A stretch of DNA of 44,460 nucleotides from Paulinella micropora. Taxonomy: Eukaryota; Cercozoa; Imbricatea; Euglyphida. Position 1 is the first letter of the stretch; every line of letters begins with the position of its first letter. Location: the NCBI GenBank assembly GCA_009731375.1, contig BJOX01000095.1, positions 275,332 through 319,791 of the forward strand, read 5' to 3'. Under the pieces are notes generated by a model. It ran no database searches. It saw only the letters and a program-made list of their open reading frames with translations, and had not been told where the DNA came from. This document shows positions 1 through 27,790 of this stretch, in pieces. The translations under genes and the position numbers were made by a program.

Positions 1-1890
1 GAAGTTCTTGGGAATCACTGAGCTAAACGTCGAGCATTGTTGTATGAGCTGAGTAAGCTTACTCGGGTTAACTGTGTGTAACGCCGAAAAGAAATAGAGG
101 ATGATCGACTTGCGGCCATAGAATAGCCCATAGGAGGAAACTACCTCCGTAAGGGTCGCCGCCAAGCCAACAGCACTCCTCAAACTCATCGCCACTGTCT
201 CAAAGATTTCAAATCCTATGAGAGTACCAGTGCAGAGATGCTGGTATCCATGAGATTGAAAATATGAAATGAGTGTGGCCACCGCCAGTTCACACTGAGC
301 GTCTAGGCCTGTTGCATTGTTTCTCTTAATCTCCTCCTTCTTTCTCAAAAACTTGTACTGTGTCAGATCAAATCCCTCCGAGACTAGAGATTGGTCAAAA
401 ACAGTAACAAGGGCCTCGTATTCCTGCGTTTCGTCGCAAGGAAAAGCCTTCATGCAGGCATTGATCTCTTTGAGCTTGCTCAAAAGCGAAGCATCAGAGT
501 CTTTGTCTGAGCTCGTCTTGGCATATAGCATGAGACTTGCCACTCCTCCTTTCTTCCCCTTGAAGGCATTTATGATGTTCTGTCTGTCCTTCTTCTCCGT
601 GTTTGTGACCACCACCGTAGTTGAGCCCGAGGGTGCAGGGGCTGGTGGGGCAGGAGCTGGTGGGGTCAAATATGTCGGAGGGTGTGTCTTTGCACCACTC
701 ACTTTTGCTTTCATTCTTTCCAGTCTCATCGTCTTCTCGAACTCCTCATTCTCTTTCGCCTTCTTCTTCTCAGATATCACCAGCTTTTGAGCATGAGTGA
801 TAAAGGCCACCAATTCAGAAGCAGATCTGAGAAAATTATATTTCTCCACATATTGGTCAACACCTGCTTTGTTGGCGACCGGTGGTGCGTTACTAAGTGA
901 TTTAAGGACAGAGTGATCCTTGGTAGGAATCCATCTCTTCCATGCCTCCTTGTGCAGTAACGCACCCATCAACAGTCTGATCTTGGTCAGAACTCTGTCG
1001 GTCTTCTCTAACTCATCAATCACAGGATGAGTTTCTCCTGCTGCCTTAATGCTTTTTTCCATCTCTGCCTTCCCCTCCTCCAAGGCCTTTATTTCCATTG
1101 TAAAAAAATGAAATATGCCACTCGAGTTTTTCGAACCCAGATTGGTCTTCATTTTTGTTACATCGACTGCCTCCTGACCAGTCGCGAGGAATCTGGCCGT
1201 TGCTCTTGGGTTTGTGTACTGGAGGTAACCCTCACATCGTGGGCCGTATGTACGTTCCCAAATCAGGGTTTGAGTGTACACCCAAAAGATAGCATCGAGT
1301 AATTCAAGGTGGGTGTGTGTGTCCCCAAACTTGATATGCTGTATCTTCTTTCTCTCTTCTGGATCAGAGACCAGTTTGCCGAGGAGCTGTGCTGTGTTTG
1401 ATAATAGGATATAGACATAGTTTTTAGCACGACTTTTCTCTCTTCTTTGATCCTGAGGGATCCACACATAGGTATCCTTCTCTACCCCCATCTTGTTATC
1501 AAACTCTTTTTTAGTGAGGTCATAGTGGTCTTGCACCCACTGTTGTTCCTCCACTGTGATCTCCTCTCCATCACTATGAATCAAGTCGATCATTTTTCGT
1601 CCTCCTCCTCCCGTGTAGGCAGGTGGTAAGGGATTACCATATGCTCCTCCTCCTCCCGTCTCTTCTTGTTCAAATCCTCCTTCATCTTCGTCTCCTCCAT
1701 ATCTTCCTTCATCATCCCAGCCCTCTTCTACTCCTCCTCCTACTCCTTCATCTCCTCCTCCTCCTTCATTCAATCCTCCTCCTCCTCCTTCATTCAATCC
1801 TCTTCCTCCTCCTCCTCCTGCTTCTTCTTCTTCTTCTCTTCTTTGTTCTGCCTCCGAGAATTTACTCACTTCGGCGGTCTCTGTCGACAT
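1..1890 (-). CDS. Unrecognised 630-codon open frame, 3' end outside the window
   Basis: Read on the minus strand from the ATG at 1890-1888, the frame stays open to base 1, giving 630 codons without a stop or visible intron. A TAG lies in frame about 20 codons upstream, so this ATG is the first available. Residues about 10-85 are Gly/Glu-rich and acidic, encoded by GGA/GAA runs. A mixed globular part follows. About 367-400 is a charged, probably coiled-coil stretch (SEKKKAKENEEFEKTMRLER). About 405-420 is a Pro/Ala linker (TPPAPAPPAPAPSG). The rest looks helical (FKGKKGGVASLMLYAK, SYGLFYGRKSIILYF). I recognise no family motif. The lack of introns, next to intron-dense genes, suggests a retroelement gag-like or viral-derived structural protein, but that is inference only. 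The Gly/Glu-rich part is simple-sequence DNA and could be partly an expansion. Confidence 0.6.
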   Translation of the reverse strand, partial: MSTETAEVSKFSEAEQRREEEEEAGGGGGRGLNEGGGGGLNEGGGGDEGVGGGVEEGWDDEGRYGGDEDEGGFEQEETGGGGAYGNPLPPAYTGGGGRKMIDLIHSDGEEITVEEQQWVQDHYDLTKKEFDNKMGVEKDTYVWIPQDQRREKSRAKNYVYILLSNTAQLLGKLVSDPEERKKIQHIKFGDTHTHLELLDAIFWVYTQTLIWERTYGPRCEGYLQYTNPRATARFLATGQEAVDVTKMKTNLGSKNSSGIFHFFTMEIKALEEGKAEMEKSIKAAGETHPVIDELEKTDRVLTKIRLLMGALLHKEAWKRWIPTKDHSVLKSLSNAPPVANKAGVDQYVEKYNFLRSASELVAFITHAQKLVISEKKKAKENEEFEKTMRLERMKAKVSGAKTHPPTYLTPPAPAPPAPAPSGSTTVVVTNTEKKDRQNIINAFKGKKGGVASLMLYAKTSSDKDSDASLLSKLKEINACMKAFPCDETQEYEALVTVFDQSLVSEGFDLTQYKFLRKKEEIKRNNATGLDAQCELAVATLISYFQSHGYQHLCTGTLIGFEIFETVAMSLRSAVGLAATLTEVVSSYGLFYGRKSIILYFFSALHTVNPSKLTQLIQQCSTFSSVIPKNF

Positions 1891-2929
1891 GATGTCGTAG
1901 TAGTGATCAACAGAGGACAGTGTCAGCTCCTATGTTTGGTTTTTGTTCGTTTGTGTTCTGTTCCTCCTTCAGTCGATTGACTAGTGAAGAGAGAAACTAA
2001 TAGAGAGGGTAGGATAAGATTCCCTGTCCTCTATGAAACACTGTTTGTATGTTTGTTTTTGTTTGAGAAAAATAGTCTTTGAGACTTTCTCCGATTTCTT
2101 GTTCTCCTTACTCAGATTACTTTCTCCTCCTTCTTTTCTATATTGTATCTAGTATGAGGCACTTGGACCTACACACAGATAGTAATAGAGAAGCTAGAAA
2201 AGCTCTCCTTGAGAAGTCGACAGTCGGTCGGATAGGTTCTCAGACCTACCTTTAGAAAACGATCAGAGATTTGCAAAAATACTCTGACGTATGTGTGAGA
2301 TAATGCAGATAAATGCACAAACTAGAAGGGTAGAGTGTTGTGCTCCTGTCCCTATGCTTGTTTGTGTTTTGTGTGTGTTCCTTCACTCTTCTGTCCACCT
2401 CCTTCTTCTTGGTCTCTGTGTGAGAACAGCAAGAACGACAGAGAGTTTGTATCTGATGTCTCCTTGTGAGCACACAGATACTGATTGGGCTAGAGGGTAC
2501 GAGACACCTGCTTGAGACCAATCAAATTATTTGTTTTGTGAAAGAGTTATGAGGGAGCTGTGTTGGAGTATTTGTTTTCGTCTGACGTCCCCGTGTGAGA
2601 CAGGTCAGTGAAAATTCACTCTGTTGCCTGTGTGGCAAAGCAGAAAGAAATCACCCTAGTGATGTGGACTCCAAATGTAATGCCCCCAACGATAGCTCGT
2701 AAAAAGACGGTCGGTAATACAACCAAACACAGTCCTCAATAATGAGAATGATGTCTCGTTGTATTAGCTCAGTGAAGCCAAAAAGGAAAACGGCAACAGA
2801 CCAGGAATAAAATGGCATCAGGTCCAATCCGGACAAATAATACTGAAAAACAAGCTGGTGCACCTGTCACCAGGAAAAGGTACTTTTTACCGGCTATCCG
2901 GGGGTGATGCCTACATTTTTATGACTCGT
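1891..2929. other. Intergenic DNA upstream of the 630-codon frame; no gene seen
   Basis: I find no convincing coding region here. It would contain the promoter and 5' leader of the minus-strand frame at 1-1890. A loose motif of the type TCTGA(C/T)GT-CTCC-GTGTGAGA recurs near 2283, 2454 and 2580, too diverged to define a repeat. A 70-codon hydrophobic minus-strand frame at 2651-2863 has no further support. Confidence 0.4.
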
Positions 2930-3183
2930 GACAAAAATTTAAATTTTACTATTTAACGGTAACATTTTTCGAAAATTTACGATGTTTTGCGGACGAATAT
3001 AGTCATTAATTTGAAAATTTTAAATTTCCAACAGGCTTGGGCGGCCGGCCAAAATCAAAATTCCAACCAAAACTGAAAGTTCAATCTATTAATAACACAA
3101 AAACTAAAAACCAATTTTTTTCCTGAGTGCCAGTGTTGTCTTGAATGTCAACAGCAATATACCAGATCTGTACTGGTATATTG
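2930..3183. repeat. Truncated copy of the MITE-like element found at 31957-32238
   Basis: The core around 2956-3001 (AACGGTAACATTT, CGAAAATTTACGAT, GCGGACGAATATAG) and the end at 3134-3160 (TGTTGTCTTGAATGTCAACA then GCAATAT) match the element at 31957-32238 in the same orientation. The left inverted repeat is absent. The right end runs into a perfect 11 bp hairpin: CAATATACCAG at 3155-3165 and CTGGTATATTG at 3173-3183, with a 7-nt loop. Confidence 0.65.
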
Positions 3184-3809
3184 ATTTCTTTCATTGTTAA
3201 TATATACCGGAGCCTGTATTCAAGTAATAAAAAACTTAACTTGAATTCATATGAGGCGATTCATGTATATATAATATTATATGATCATATGTATTTAAAA
3301 AAAAAAAAAGTATAAAAAAAATTATTATTATAAGTGTATTAAAAAAAGTTAAGTGAAATTTTTTTTTGAAAGTATTAATAATTTAAAAAAGTTCAACGTA
3401 TTAAAAAAGTTAAAGGTATGAAAAAAGTTGTGTGTATTAAAAAAGTTTAACTTTTTATAAGATGCAACTTTTTTATAGTTTTGAAAAAAGAAAAAAATTT
3501 ATAAGAGTTTGTGTGTTAACTTGAATGTCGCCGATTATATAAATAATATGAAACTGAGTCGCCTCCTTATGTTGGACCGGGAACTTCTCACTTTTGAACA
3601 ATAAATTAATTTTATATAAATATGATGCTTTGTACATTAATCTACATGACGCCTCATAATTATTAATGTCTCTGATGCAGATCACAGTCAGTAGGTGCAT
3701 GGCAGCAATGCATCAGCTGAACCAGTCTGAGAGACAAGAAAAGAAAGTGAGGATCAGTTGATCTAAGAAGATCAGTTCGGTCTAATACGCCTGAGAGAAT
3801 TCAGTTGGT
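3184..3809. other. AT-rich spacer with short tandem units; 3' flank of the zinc-ribbon gene
   Basis: From about 3300 to 3480 the unit GTATTAAAAAAGTT recurs with spacing near 20 bp. A GAGGCG-containing motif at 3249-3268 recurs inverted at 3648-3664 and more weakly at 3555-3575, possibly a decayed foldback element. Bases 3700-3809 would be the 3' untranslated region of the minus-strand exon at 3810-4009. No gene is seen. Confidence 0.4.
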
Positions 3810-4009
3810 CTAGTAAGGAATAGGTCGGTCGGGCAGCCAGGTTCTTTGCAGCCTGTCTGAGTTGCACCGGGGACATGCTTGCAGGGCGTTCTCAATGTCA
3901 TCCTCCATGATCCCCCAGTAGCACGAGTTGCAGCGCACGTGGTGCACCGTGCTGCTGGGGTCCATAGGCATGTAGTAGGTTACGTCCATGGAGGCGTTGG
4001 ACGGGCGGC
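3810..4009 (-). CDS. Terminal exon of a gene with a Cys4 zinc-ribbon-like C-terminus
   Basis: On the minus strand an AG acceptor (GCGTGTAG, 4017-4010) precedes a frame that ends at TAG 3812-3810 after about 66 codons. It contains HHVRCNSCYWGIMEDD followed by ALQACPRCNSDRL, giving CxxC-x15-CxxC, as in a small zinc ribbon, and ends in a basic/proline tail (RTWLPDRPIPY). Codon use is GC-rich, like the TM9SF exons and unlike the surrounding repeat. The exon begins in phase 1, so upstream exons must exist. On this strand they would lie beyond the (CATA)n tract at 4060-5640, which acts as the intron, and I could not locate them. The protein family is not recognised. Confidence 0.55.
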
Positions 4010-4059
4010 CTACACGCAAAAATACAAAACACACATGAAATTTGAATGCATACATGTAG

Positions 4060-4623
4060 AACAACATACATACATACATACATACATACATACATGCATG
4101 CATGCATACATACATACATACATACATACATGCATGCATCAATGCATACATACATACATACATACATGCATGCATGCATGCATGCATACATACATACATA
4201 AATACATACATACATATATACATGCACACATACATACATACACATACATGCATACATACATCAATGCATGCACCCATGCACGCATGCATGCATGCACGTC
4301 ATGCATGTCATGCATACATGTCATGCATACGTGATAAAATGCACACATGCATGCATACAGACAGACATACATACATGCACGCATGCGCATACATGCATGT
4401 GCATACATACACAAATAGATACATCGATACAGATATAAACATACAACATACATACATACATACATACATACAAACATACATGCATGCATGCATGCATGCA
4501 TACATACATACATACATACATACATGCATACATACTTAATTACATGGCATGGCATGCATGGCATGCATGCATGCATACATGCATACATACACACATACAT
4601 ACATACATACATACATTACATAC

Positions 4624-4670
<47 letters not shown>

Positions 4671-4915
4671 GATACATAACGTACATACATAACGTACATA
4701 CATACATACATACATACACACACATACATACATACATACATACACACACATGCATACACACATACACACATACACACATACATACACACATACATACATA
4801 CATACATACATGCATAAATACATACATATACATACATACATACATACATACATGCGTACATACATACATACATACATACATACATACATACATACCATAC
4901 ATAACATACATAACA

Positions 4916-4949
<34 letters not shown>

Positions 4950-5640
4950 CATACATATACATACATATATATACAACATACATACAACATATATATATAT
5001 ATATGTAATATCATACATACATACATGCATACATACACACATACACACATACATGCATACATACATACATACATACATAAAAACATACATACATACATAT
5101 ACATACCTATACATACAGCATATATATATGTGTATATATGCGTATATATGTGTGTATATATATATATATGTATTTACATAATATATATATATATATACAT
5201 ACATACGTACATACATACATACATACATACACACATACATACATACATACATACATACATACAAACATACAAACATACAAACATACATACACACATACAT
5301 ACACATACATACATGCATACATATACATACATACATGTATACAAATACATGCATACAAATGCATACGTGCATACATATATGTACATACATACACACACAC
5401 ACTCACACACACACATATACATACATACATACATACATACATAACATACATACATACATACATACATACATATGTACATACATACATATGTACATACATA
5501 CATACATACATACATACATTACATACATTACATACATTACATACATTATTACATACATACATATGTACATACATACATACATACATTCATACATACATAC
5601 ATAAATACATACATACAATACATACATAGACACATTCATA
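4060..5640. repeat. (CATA)n / (CATG)n tetranucleotide tract, about 1.6 kb
   Basis: Almost pure TACATACA repeat with CATGCATG interludes, (TA)n patches near 4990 and 5120-5200, and (CA)n patches near 5390. All long open frames here read as Tyr/Met/Cys/Val or His/Thr/Ile repeats in every phase, as expected of a tetranucleotide repeat, and are not genes. Confidence 0.95.
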
Positions 5641-6329
5641 CAGTACATACAGTGCAGTACATGCATACATACAGTACATACAGTACATACAGCACTACAG
5701 AACATACAGAACATACAGTACACATACAGTAAAAACAGAATACAGAACATACAGAACATATACAGAACATACAGAACATATACAGTACATGCAGTACATA
5801 AGTACTTACATACAGTTATAGTACTTTACAGTACATATAGTATTATGCATTGAGTACGTATGCACGTGTATACATGATAATATATCAGATCTTATATTGA
5901 TTGAATTTTTACTACATATTTATTGGGATCTTTTATTTGGTTAGTGCAGTGTGAAGCGAGCAGTTGGTTTCGACTGGCAAGAAGGGAACAACCACATTCT
6001 GCCCTCCCTTGACATCTGAACTGATGAACGGCCAAAACAGTAAGCACTGCAAGATGACTTGAGTTTTCGATCAAGGAACTAATATGAAACTAACACCGGT
6101 TGTTGAAAAGTGTCGATCTCATGATAACGACTGGTGGGCAGTCTTCGCATCTGTGTGAGGTCGATATCCCTTCTTTTGGGTTGTCCTTTTTCCGTTTTCG
6201 CTTCACGGGCCCCCCGGTTTATTGCCACCATGATCCATCTTTCTGGTCAGTGGTCAATTTTGCTTCTTTTTTGGCTGGAAGCGGTCAGATGCCGTTCTCC
6301 CGCATTTTCGCAGCAGTACTAGCAAGGTT
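5641..6329. other. Degenerate CAGTACATA repeat, then the 5' flank of the TM9SF gene
   Basis: To about 5830 the tetranucleotide changes to ACAGTACATA/AGAACATAC units. Bases 5880-6329 are non-repetitive and should hold the TM9SF promoter and 5' leader. I see no clear TATA box or initiator. The sequence around 5900-6075 has a short minus-strand frame with no recognisable content. Confidence 0.4.
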
Positions 6330-23645
<17,316 letters not shown>

Positions 23646-23658
<13 letters not shown>

Positions 23659-23703
23659 GGCCACATATCCACGTATAGATCGATTAAGGACACATATCCT
23701 CGC
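23646..23703 (+). repeat. Tandem echo of the stop-codon region
   Basis: AGATCGATTAAGGCCACATATCC at 23649-23671 is repeated as AGATCGATTAAGGACACATATCC at 23678-23700. Confidence 0.85.
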
Positions 23704-24210
23704 ATATGTCACATATTTATGCATTATGCATCATGCCTTCCCCCAACCTCGACCCGCCCACCCAGCTACGCAAAAACAAAATTGTCAAACAAAATAAAAA
23801 CAAGGCAAACATTGATTTTTTTTATTAAAGCTTACCGACATTATAGTAAGATCAGTACATTCACATATATTGTTATATTGCTAGTCGTCTTATGATATAA
23901 TATAATATATTTAAGGGTTGGTGGGAACCTCTGTGTTTGGAGCTCGGAGGCCCGGCTGGTCCTGACCGTGAGTTCTCAACTCTGCTTGATTAAATTTCTT
24001 CTTGTTTCCCACTCGTTAACGACTGGTTAGTCTAATCATTCCCTTTTGAAGGTATATTGATTAATATTTTAATGTAGTATTATTGATAATAAAAGAGAAG
24101 ATTACTCTTACGCTTCCCACTTATTTAATATATTAATACTATGATTCCTACAAGTGCAACCGGCAAGTATTAATATTGTATTAATATTAATATTAATATA
24201 AAAAGGGCAT
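23704..24210. other. 3' flank of TM9SF and AT-rich spacer
   Basis: AAATAAAAA near 23793 and ATTAAAG near 23824 are possible poly-A signals. The rest is AT-rich with many ATTAATATT palindromes up to the left LTR. No gene is seen. Confidence 0.5.
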
Positions 24211-24509
24211 TGGGAAAGTTAATTAGATCCTAGTCCACTACAGCATAACCGTATAGTCACGGTAGCTTCACTCTCCTAATATTGTACTTAATACTTAGTA
24301 ATTATCAAGTTCCTGTATTACCATATTTTCTTGTACTGGTGGCGAATTGCCTTTATGTTCATATAATAGTATTACCAATTTGGTTTCCCTTTTTGGTTCT
24401 TTTGAATCGGAGGCTCAGTGAAGTCTCAGTAAAATGGTGGTAGACCACTGGGATCCCGGAGCCTCCGGTTAACAAGCTAGTTTTCCTACCCTGACCTTCA
24501 TTTTTCCCA
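24211..24509 (+). repeat. Left LTR
   Basis: Starts TGGGAAAGTTAATTAGATCC and ends TTTTTCCCA (TG...CA, with TTGGGAAA/TTTCCCAA as terminal inverted repeats). It matches 31272-31564 apart from several short indels (for example around 24280, 24360 and 24410). Confidence 0.88.
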
Positions 24510-24510
24510 A

Positions 24511-24527
24511 CTGGTTATGAATCGGAG
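24511..24527 (+). promoter_or_regulatory. Candidate primer-binding site
   Basis: CTGGTTATGAATCGGAG begins right after the left LTR. TGG complements the CCA end of a tRNA; which tRNA is not identified. Confidence 0.4.
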
Positions 24528-26359
24528 TTTTGTTAGTGTGTCCCCTGCGAGGACTCTGAGCCTAACTGTATGAACAACGGAAGGAGCCTCCTGTGATAGG
24601 GAAATGAGAAGGAGTCTGCAGTGGCACGGTGACGTGGCTTCGAAAGTCAGAGCTGGCGTTTGCCAGAACTGGTGCCACTGCGCATCGGTCCGAGTCTGTG
24701 TCTCTGCCAAAGAGGCAGAGCAGAAGGCAAGTTGGCAGCAAGATCGGTTCGATTTGCTGCGGAGTGTCTGTTCCGATGCTGCTTTGTGAAATGCAAACTC
24801 AGAGCTGGATTTGAAATCATCAGAAGGTGTGTCTCAAGTTTCGGCTGGACTTTGCATCTTTGGTTGGAGCCGCTGTTTTTGCCGGGCCTCGTCTTCGTCC
24901 AGATGATATGTAATTTGAATGGGTTTACTTAGTGCGATGTCACACGGAACTTAACGAGTTATGATCATTTTTTAATACTTATTTTTTATTATATATATCT
25001 AAATCAGATGTTTTGCTTGCCATATTCAACTCAAAAATTAAATTTAAATTTGAAATATACGTAACGGTAGATGCAATAATAAAATATTATTTTTTACTTT
25101 TTTTGATCCGGAAAGTATGGTGCGCAAATCTAAACGTGTTGAGCTTTTATTCAGTGAAAACCGCAAGATTTTATCTGTTTTAGTTACTTAGTTCTGCGTA
25201 CCACCAGGCAAGACGTTCTGACACTGTGTTTTTCAGTAAAAATGCAACGAAATTCTCCTGCTCGATGTATCTTGGCCCGGCCAACCTAGGAAAAAAGCTC
25301 AGAGGGGAGGGTTCCCTGAGTGCATCAGATATCTCTTAGCATAAAGCATATCATAGCTATCTAAGTATACACATAGTAACTTTGAGTGTTTTTCATCACT
25401 TGTACAAAATATATTTTGATACTTTTATTTGTAGGCTACAAACTAGACAAAACTCGAAATCACAAAATCTGTATTTTTTTAGTTTTGGGGACATATACAT
25501 CTTAGTATTCATCAGTTTTAAGACTTTCAAGTATTGGAATCATCTTTTATTATCATAAATCAAAGCTCCACCAAAGGATTTTTGTTTATTTTGCCTAGAA
25601 GCTACAAACCAAAAAGTGGGTTTTCACAACATCACCTGTCGTGCCTGTACATTTTTTCCTGGACCTTGCTCCTCGAGTTTTTTTATTGTAATCATGTCTC
25701 CCTGACATATACTTACGATAGATATAAAAAAATATTGAAATAGGGATGTGCCTGCTTCATTCCTGGAGGCAGGTAAGTCCAAGATGTCGGAATGTCAAAA
25801 AAGTTTTGACCAGTTTTCTTCTAGGTTTCATGTGTTTTTTAGCTCCCCTTCCCCCAGAATGCAAGCTATAGTGTAGCTGAACCCTCCCAACTCGTTTATG
25901 AGCTATAGGAGCAGTAATTCTTTTATAATACATTTTTGTTTGCTTTTTCATTTGCCCTTGAGGGACTGTTTTCCAGCCAACACGGTGTTTCTCAGAGATA
26001 TCGATGTTGAAAATTTTCCGAAATTCGATCAAATTATTTATTAAGACGTATTGTACAACGTTTCATAGTTCAAAAGCTAATAAAATAACAAACAAAGACA
26101 AATTCTTTAATCATAATCGTGGTTGCAAACCATTTTTTTACCACATTGAATCAGAAAAAATTACGGCCCGACCTGTCTTTTTCCAAAAAATTTTCCACAC
26201 GTAATGATGCTTTTTTTCACAACTTCAATTACAGATTTCTCAAAAACTACTAAAGATAAGCATATGCTCACCATAGTGAAATATTTCAAGAAATATATGA
26301 GGAATCCTATGCGTAAATAATAAATTCAAAAAAAATTTCATTATGTTAAAATTACATAC

Positions 26360-26436
26360 GGCGTGCCGGCTGCGGCGGCGGCGGCGGCGGGCCCGGCCGC
26401 CGGCCCCCGCCCCGGCCGGCGGTCGGCGGCGGCAGT
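26360..26436 (+). repeat. Extremely GC-rich (GCG/CCG) island inside the LTR element
   Basis: About 75 bp of GGCGGCGGCGG, GGCCCGGCCGCCGGCCCC and CGGCGG in AT-rich surroundings, bounded by GGCGT and ACGCC (inverted). It could form strong hairpins and marks the composition change in the element. Confidence 0.7.
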
Positions 26437-26954
26437 GAGTCCTTACGCCGTTGCTGTCCCTCGTGGTGTTCCTCCGTGCGTAATACTATCTAGGAGCCTT
26501 TCACGTTTTATATTCTAAAGTGGGAGACTGGTTTGGTAGGGCGGCATATATGAGACGTGGGTGCAAGAACGGGAACAGGACAAGACATGAACAGGACAAT
26601 TGTCTGCACAGTGCTGTAGAAATTAGTTAAAGACCTTCTAGTGTTGAATCAGTACGCGGCAAGGTACGTGGTTAGACTAGAGGGCATAGATCTTTGGAGA
26701 AGCCTGTACTGAGTGTACCGTCTCAGGGGCTGAAGGTCTATGGTTGGGTAGGGGCTAGCTACCCCTTTTAGTTTGTGTGACACCGACCAGGGTAGTGCCC
26801 GAAAACGGGGCCCCGGCCAAGCCTACAAGATCGCGAAGTAGGGTGTGTGGGAATTATGTTCCACACATGTAATATGTTGGAGGGATTAACTTTAGTTACC
26901 CCCAAGTTTGTTTGCTCTGACGAGAGCATGAGTTTGGAAGAAATTGACACGGGG

Positions 26955-27075
26955 AGATACCTGAAGCTGTTGAGCTAGATATGGCGAACCCGGACACTTT
27001 TTCCTTTAGTGATGGGGAGGCACCTGAGGCTGTTGAGCTTGATATTGCGAACCCAGACACTTTTCCTTTAGTAAA
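26955..27075 (+). repeat. Two 60 bp coding-like units inside the LTR element
   Basis: CCTGAAGCTGTTGAGCTAGA-TATGGCGAACCCGGACAC and its near copy read PEAVELDMANPDTFSFSDGE and PEAVELDIANPDTFPLVKG in the same frame. An acidic repeat like this could be a relic of a gag-like protein; the frame is closed upstream by TGA and followed by a 14-G run. Confidence 0.45.
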
Positions 27076-27725
27076 AGGGGGGGGGGGGTAGTGCTACCTC
27101 TTTCCCTCAGTGTCACCCTTTATGTTCAGTATGCAGTATGGTTGGTGGTTGCCTTACGGGGATAGGTGTGAAGTGCAGCAGAAGTGTAAGCTATCACTGG
27201 GACATATATTTGACTTTTGTTTATGCATACTTTTCAGACTTGTGTGGAGCATAGGTTTTGCTCCTAGACTTATTGTGGTGGTGTGGTGTGCTGGTTGACA
27301 TGGGCTTTCTTTTGTCAGTGTGGAGGCAGGACAGTTGGAGAGTAGTGTGAGGGCCGGCTGGAGTTGTTTGCCGCAGCTTCTCTTCTCCACGTACATTTTG
27401 CTCACCCACCCATGGACTTTATTGCACGCTTTATGGGACTGATTTGACAGACATATTTCTCCTTTTGTTTCTTGTCTAGTTGCGTGCGAGTTTATGTTGC
27501 TCCTTAGTAGGTGGGCGATGTTTTGTTTTCTATATGATTGTAAGAGTCGAGGGACAAGTGCAAGAGACTTATATTTATGGTCCAACCATACACACGTTTT
27601 AGTTACCTGATATGTTAGTGTATTGCGTGTATTGCGTGTGTAAAGAGCCAAGGGGCATTAAGATTTTAGTTAAGAGGCCAGGGGCAGATGTGGTAGCCCA
27701 GAGCCCACTCCATATCATTTTGAGA

Positions 27726-27730
<5 letters not shown>

Positions 27731-27790
<60 letters not shown>
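27731..27790 (+). repeat. (GT)n/(GA)n tract
   Basis: GTGTGT then about 50 bp of GAGAGA inside the LTR element. Confidence 0.9.

Noticed and set aside
317-790. 157-codon plus-strand frame
   Set aside because: Antisense shadow of the minus-strand 630-codon frame; Phe/Ser-rich as expected of the complement of Lys/Glu codons.
3226-3664. 400 bp MITE bounded by GAGGCG motifs
   Set aside because: The inverted match is only about 17 bp with mismatches, and a third copy breaks the symmetry; too weak to call.
4060-5760. Long open frames (up to 288 codons) of Tyr/Met/Cys/Val or His/Thr/Ile
   Set aside because: Every phase of (CATA)n is open; composition is pure repeat with no codon bias, start context or splice signals.
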